Shown in pieces: positions 62,040 to 64,000 of a stretch of DNA of 64,000 nt (positions are counted from its first letter, which is position 1; each line of letters opens with the position of its first letter). A program made the translations under genes and the position numbers. Source of the stretch: Isoetes taiwanensis (taxonomy: Eukaryota; Streptophyta; Lycopodiopsida; Isoetales; Isoetaceae); assembly GCA_021234155.1 (NCBI GenBank), contig JAJEKV010000063.1, forward strand, positions 7,398,095 to 7,462,094, read 5' to 3'. The notes beneath the pieces are model-generated. The model saw nothing but the letters and a program-made list of their open reading frames with translations. It was not told where the DNA came from and made no database searches.

Positions 62040-62735
62040 TTTATGGATAAGATTGCAGAGCTAGTATGACAAACCCCTTTTCATTGTGGCATGTTACTTT
62101 CCACATGCATATTCAAACTTTTATCATAGGGATCTGATGTTGATAGGCTGGATACATATGTCGCTCTATATGATGACATCCAACAGCACAGACAACTAGG
62201 ACACGTGATGCTTGTTGGATATTTTAACGCATGCAAAAACACGAAGCAACTAATGAAGCTCAACTCTCTAGCAAATCATATGCTGCAACTACAGACAGCA
62301 GAAGACTTTTAGTTATACGTTGACTGCGGGGATCATCCTGTCATGCAATTTGGAAGACAATTGCTTCAAATATGCAACATCTTTGAATTGCTCATTTGTA
62401 ATGGTCTCACACAATGGGCACTCTCCTCCCACTACACTTGTAGACAGAAGTGTAAAGGGGGCAGATCCAACATCGTCTATTATGTGCTCATGGCAGAGCA
62501 AGACTTACGTCTTGTTAAGCATTTGCAAATATTCTGCCAGACTACTGGGATACGTGTAAATTTAGCCAAAACCAAGGTTCTCCTGGTGTCATTCTCGAGG
62601 CAACAGAGACAACCTTGCTTAGTTAACGAGTTCCTACTACTACATATTGGGATACCTACATCATGCAGTGGTGATGATAGGTGTGACGACTATACGGCTA
62701 TCATACTCGTATGTACAAAGATGGTCATCACTTAG
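62040..62735 (+). pseudogene. internally deleted LINE (endonuclease joined to RT C-part)
   Basis: The plus strand starts with ACYFPHAYSNFYH near 62085. After a frame change it continues DRLDTYVALYDDIQQHRQLG then HVMLVGYFNACKNTKQ near 62140-62240, the endonuclease GDFNA block with D changed to Y. From about 62460 the reading jumps to the region beside the RT palm: YVLMAEQDLRLVKHLQIFC then QTTGIRVNLAKTKVLLVS. The RT fingers and most of the palm, together with the rest of the endonuclease, are missing, so it is an internal deletion derivative. The wording matches the LINE family at 345-2115 and 43.2 kb. Confidence 0.72.
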
Positions 62736-62739
62736 ATGC

Positions 62740-63160
62740 AAAAGGTAGTTGCACAAGGCAGAACTCAAACTTGCAATCTTCTAGTTACAAGTCATGTACT
62801 CTTGCCTAGTGAGATACCAACACTCGTTGAGGACGTTCCATTGCATTGTGCTCATATGCGTTGCGGTTTCCAGGAGGTTCTAGAACATTCCAAAACCTAC
62901 ATGCATGTGCACCACTTGGTCTCATTTGTTGAAGTGGTGTGATCCTGGTCATTGATCTAGGTATATATAGAGGAGCTACATTCTTAACGAACCATTGCGG
63001 TTCAATATCATAAGCCTTCTAGGCATCTATATGTATTCCTGCTTGCCTTCGAGCTATTGTATTTTTTATTCTTTGTTATTTATCAGATTCTTTGCCAATG
63101 GACCAATGAATTGCTACATTGTTTTAGATTTATTTGATTGGTAGAACCCGATGATTTTTT
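62740..63160. other. no recognisable feature
   Basis: An open plus-strand stretch continues to about 62942 but matches nothing known to me. Confidence 0.4.
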
Positions 63161-63164
63161 CATT

Positions 63165-63308
63165 AAACCATCATACTGGTGACCTAGTGGGAAGGCCTTG
63201 AAATGTGGTGATGCCCACTAGGGTTCAAAACCCACTGACTATCATCGTGTGGGAGACGTGGATGGGTGCAAGTCCCACCAACAGCAAAAAAGAAGGGGAA
63301 AAAAAAAA
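63165..63308 (+). mobile_element. candidate tRNA-derived SINE
   Basis: TGACCTAGTGGG (63180-63191) resembles a pol III A box and GGTTCAAAACC (63222-63232) resembles a B box. They are 30 bases apart, a normal tRNA-like spacing. About 50 bases downstream an A-rich tail (about 63284-63308) ends the unit. No anticodon stem or complete cloverleaf was established, so it is not a functional tRNA gene. Other copies in the genome would be needed for proof. Confidence 0.45.
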
Positions 63309-64000
63309 CTAGCAGTAGGTCAAGCTTGGGGCAAAGGGTGTTTGCAGTTCATTTTATGTATGTTGTTCATTATATGCAATTCTCCTTTTAGGCAGTCAAT
63401 TGTCTAATGAAATAAATTTCTACAGTTGGCCAACAATATTAACTTCTCAAGAAATCTTCCTACTAACCATCGGTTATTATGAAATAAATCAATATAGCTC
63501 TATGGGTAAACATACATCAGTTTTCATTGTGCCAGGATGAGTAGCCTTTCAAGCCTATTATATGCCATATTTACTAGTAGTGCTTCTTGTTGTAAACCTT
63601 TATGTGCTTTTAAAGCCAGGCATTTAAATCTTTCTCCTCACTCAAATTGCCTACCATCAGGCATCATATTTTCAACTTAGGCATCATTGCGTTTGGATTA
63701 TACCTGTGTAATTACTGCATTGCCTTCCCATGAATTATAATATCCCATGGAACCATGTTAATAGTTTTCTAGAAGTCATCAGAATAGAACTTCATAAGCA
63801 TCATAAAATATACACCTTAACATACGTGTTGATAAGGGTGTTCCAAAGAAAGTAAGGAGCTTCAGCTTTCCTTCCAAAAGAGGCAGGCATGGACCAATTT
63901 CTCCTTCTCTAGGGACTATATTTTTGCACAAATTTTAGAGAAGACGACAAGTATTAAAGAAGGAACCAACAGTTTATGAAGGCCTTGCATTCAAATACGT
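63309..64000. other. no recognisable feature
   Basis: A+T-rich sequence to the window end. No gene, repeat or RNA is supported. Confidence 0.45.

Overview
This is a land-plant nuclear segment dominated by transposable elements. It is A+T-rich and has long introns. The gene content is plant-like: a macro/SEC14 protein of the GDAP2 type, relics of a sulfate transporter, a receptor-like kinase and a PPR protein, plus CACTA, Copia, Ty3/gypsy-chromovirus, hAT, Helitron and LINE sequences. Several LINE relics do not look like the L1 type that dominates seed plants, and one sits inside a long (TC)n tract. A fern or other non-seed plant is therefore possible, but that is only an inference.

Layout. 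0.3-2.1 kb: LINE relic. 2.16-12.86 kb: a CACTA (En/Spm) transposon with recognisable terminal repeats, a minus-strand TnpA-like gene, a plus-strand Tnp2 transposase broken in its DUF4218 part, and a captured kinase fragment. 12.86-13.49 kb: most of a Copia LTR. 14.2-15.9 kb: sulfate transporter pseudogene. 16-21.5 kb: degenerate gene-like stretches, including an SDGC/QFK-type relic, a GC-richer repeat block and an hAT C-terminus. 21.5-25.5 kb: a nearly full-length LINE flanked on both sides by (TC)n. 26.3-29.5 kb: Helitron helicase relic, a repeated Cys-rich segment and a LINE 3' end. 31.1-32.1 kb: degenerate minisatellites. 33.67-37.35 kb: the only apparently intact host gene, a 14-exon GDAP2-like gene on the minus strand. 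38.9-42.3 kb: a GC-rich LINE. 43.2-47.2 kb: LINE and PPR relics. 48.2-57.9 kb: a Copia element on the minus strand, with a plus-strand LINE nested in its integrase and a further insertion in its RNase H. 58-63.3 kb: LINE, gypsy and SINE-like fragments.

The most striking result is structural. The Copia element keeps only 74 bp of its 3' LTR at 48.18-48.25 kb. The missing 627 bp lie 35 kb away at 12862-13488, in the opposite orientation and directly against the CACTA 3' terminus. Both pieces break at the same TGG. The outer flanks carry a matching 5-bp target duplication (CTAGG at 13489-13493, CCTAG at 57881-57885). Re-inverting 12862-48178 restores a complete LTR with matching flanks. This indicates an inversion of about 35.3 kb, containing the GDAP2-like gene, with a CACTA end at one breakpoint.

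The host gene probably acts alone; the rest is a layered record of insertion, capture, truncation and inversion. All calls come from reading motifs and frames by eye, and exon borders of degenerate genes are approximate.
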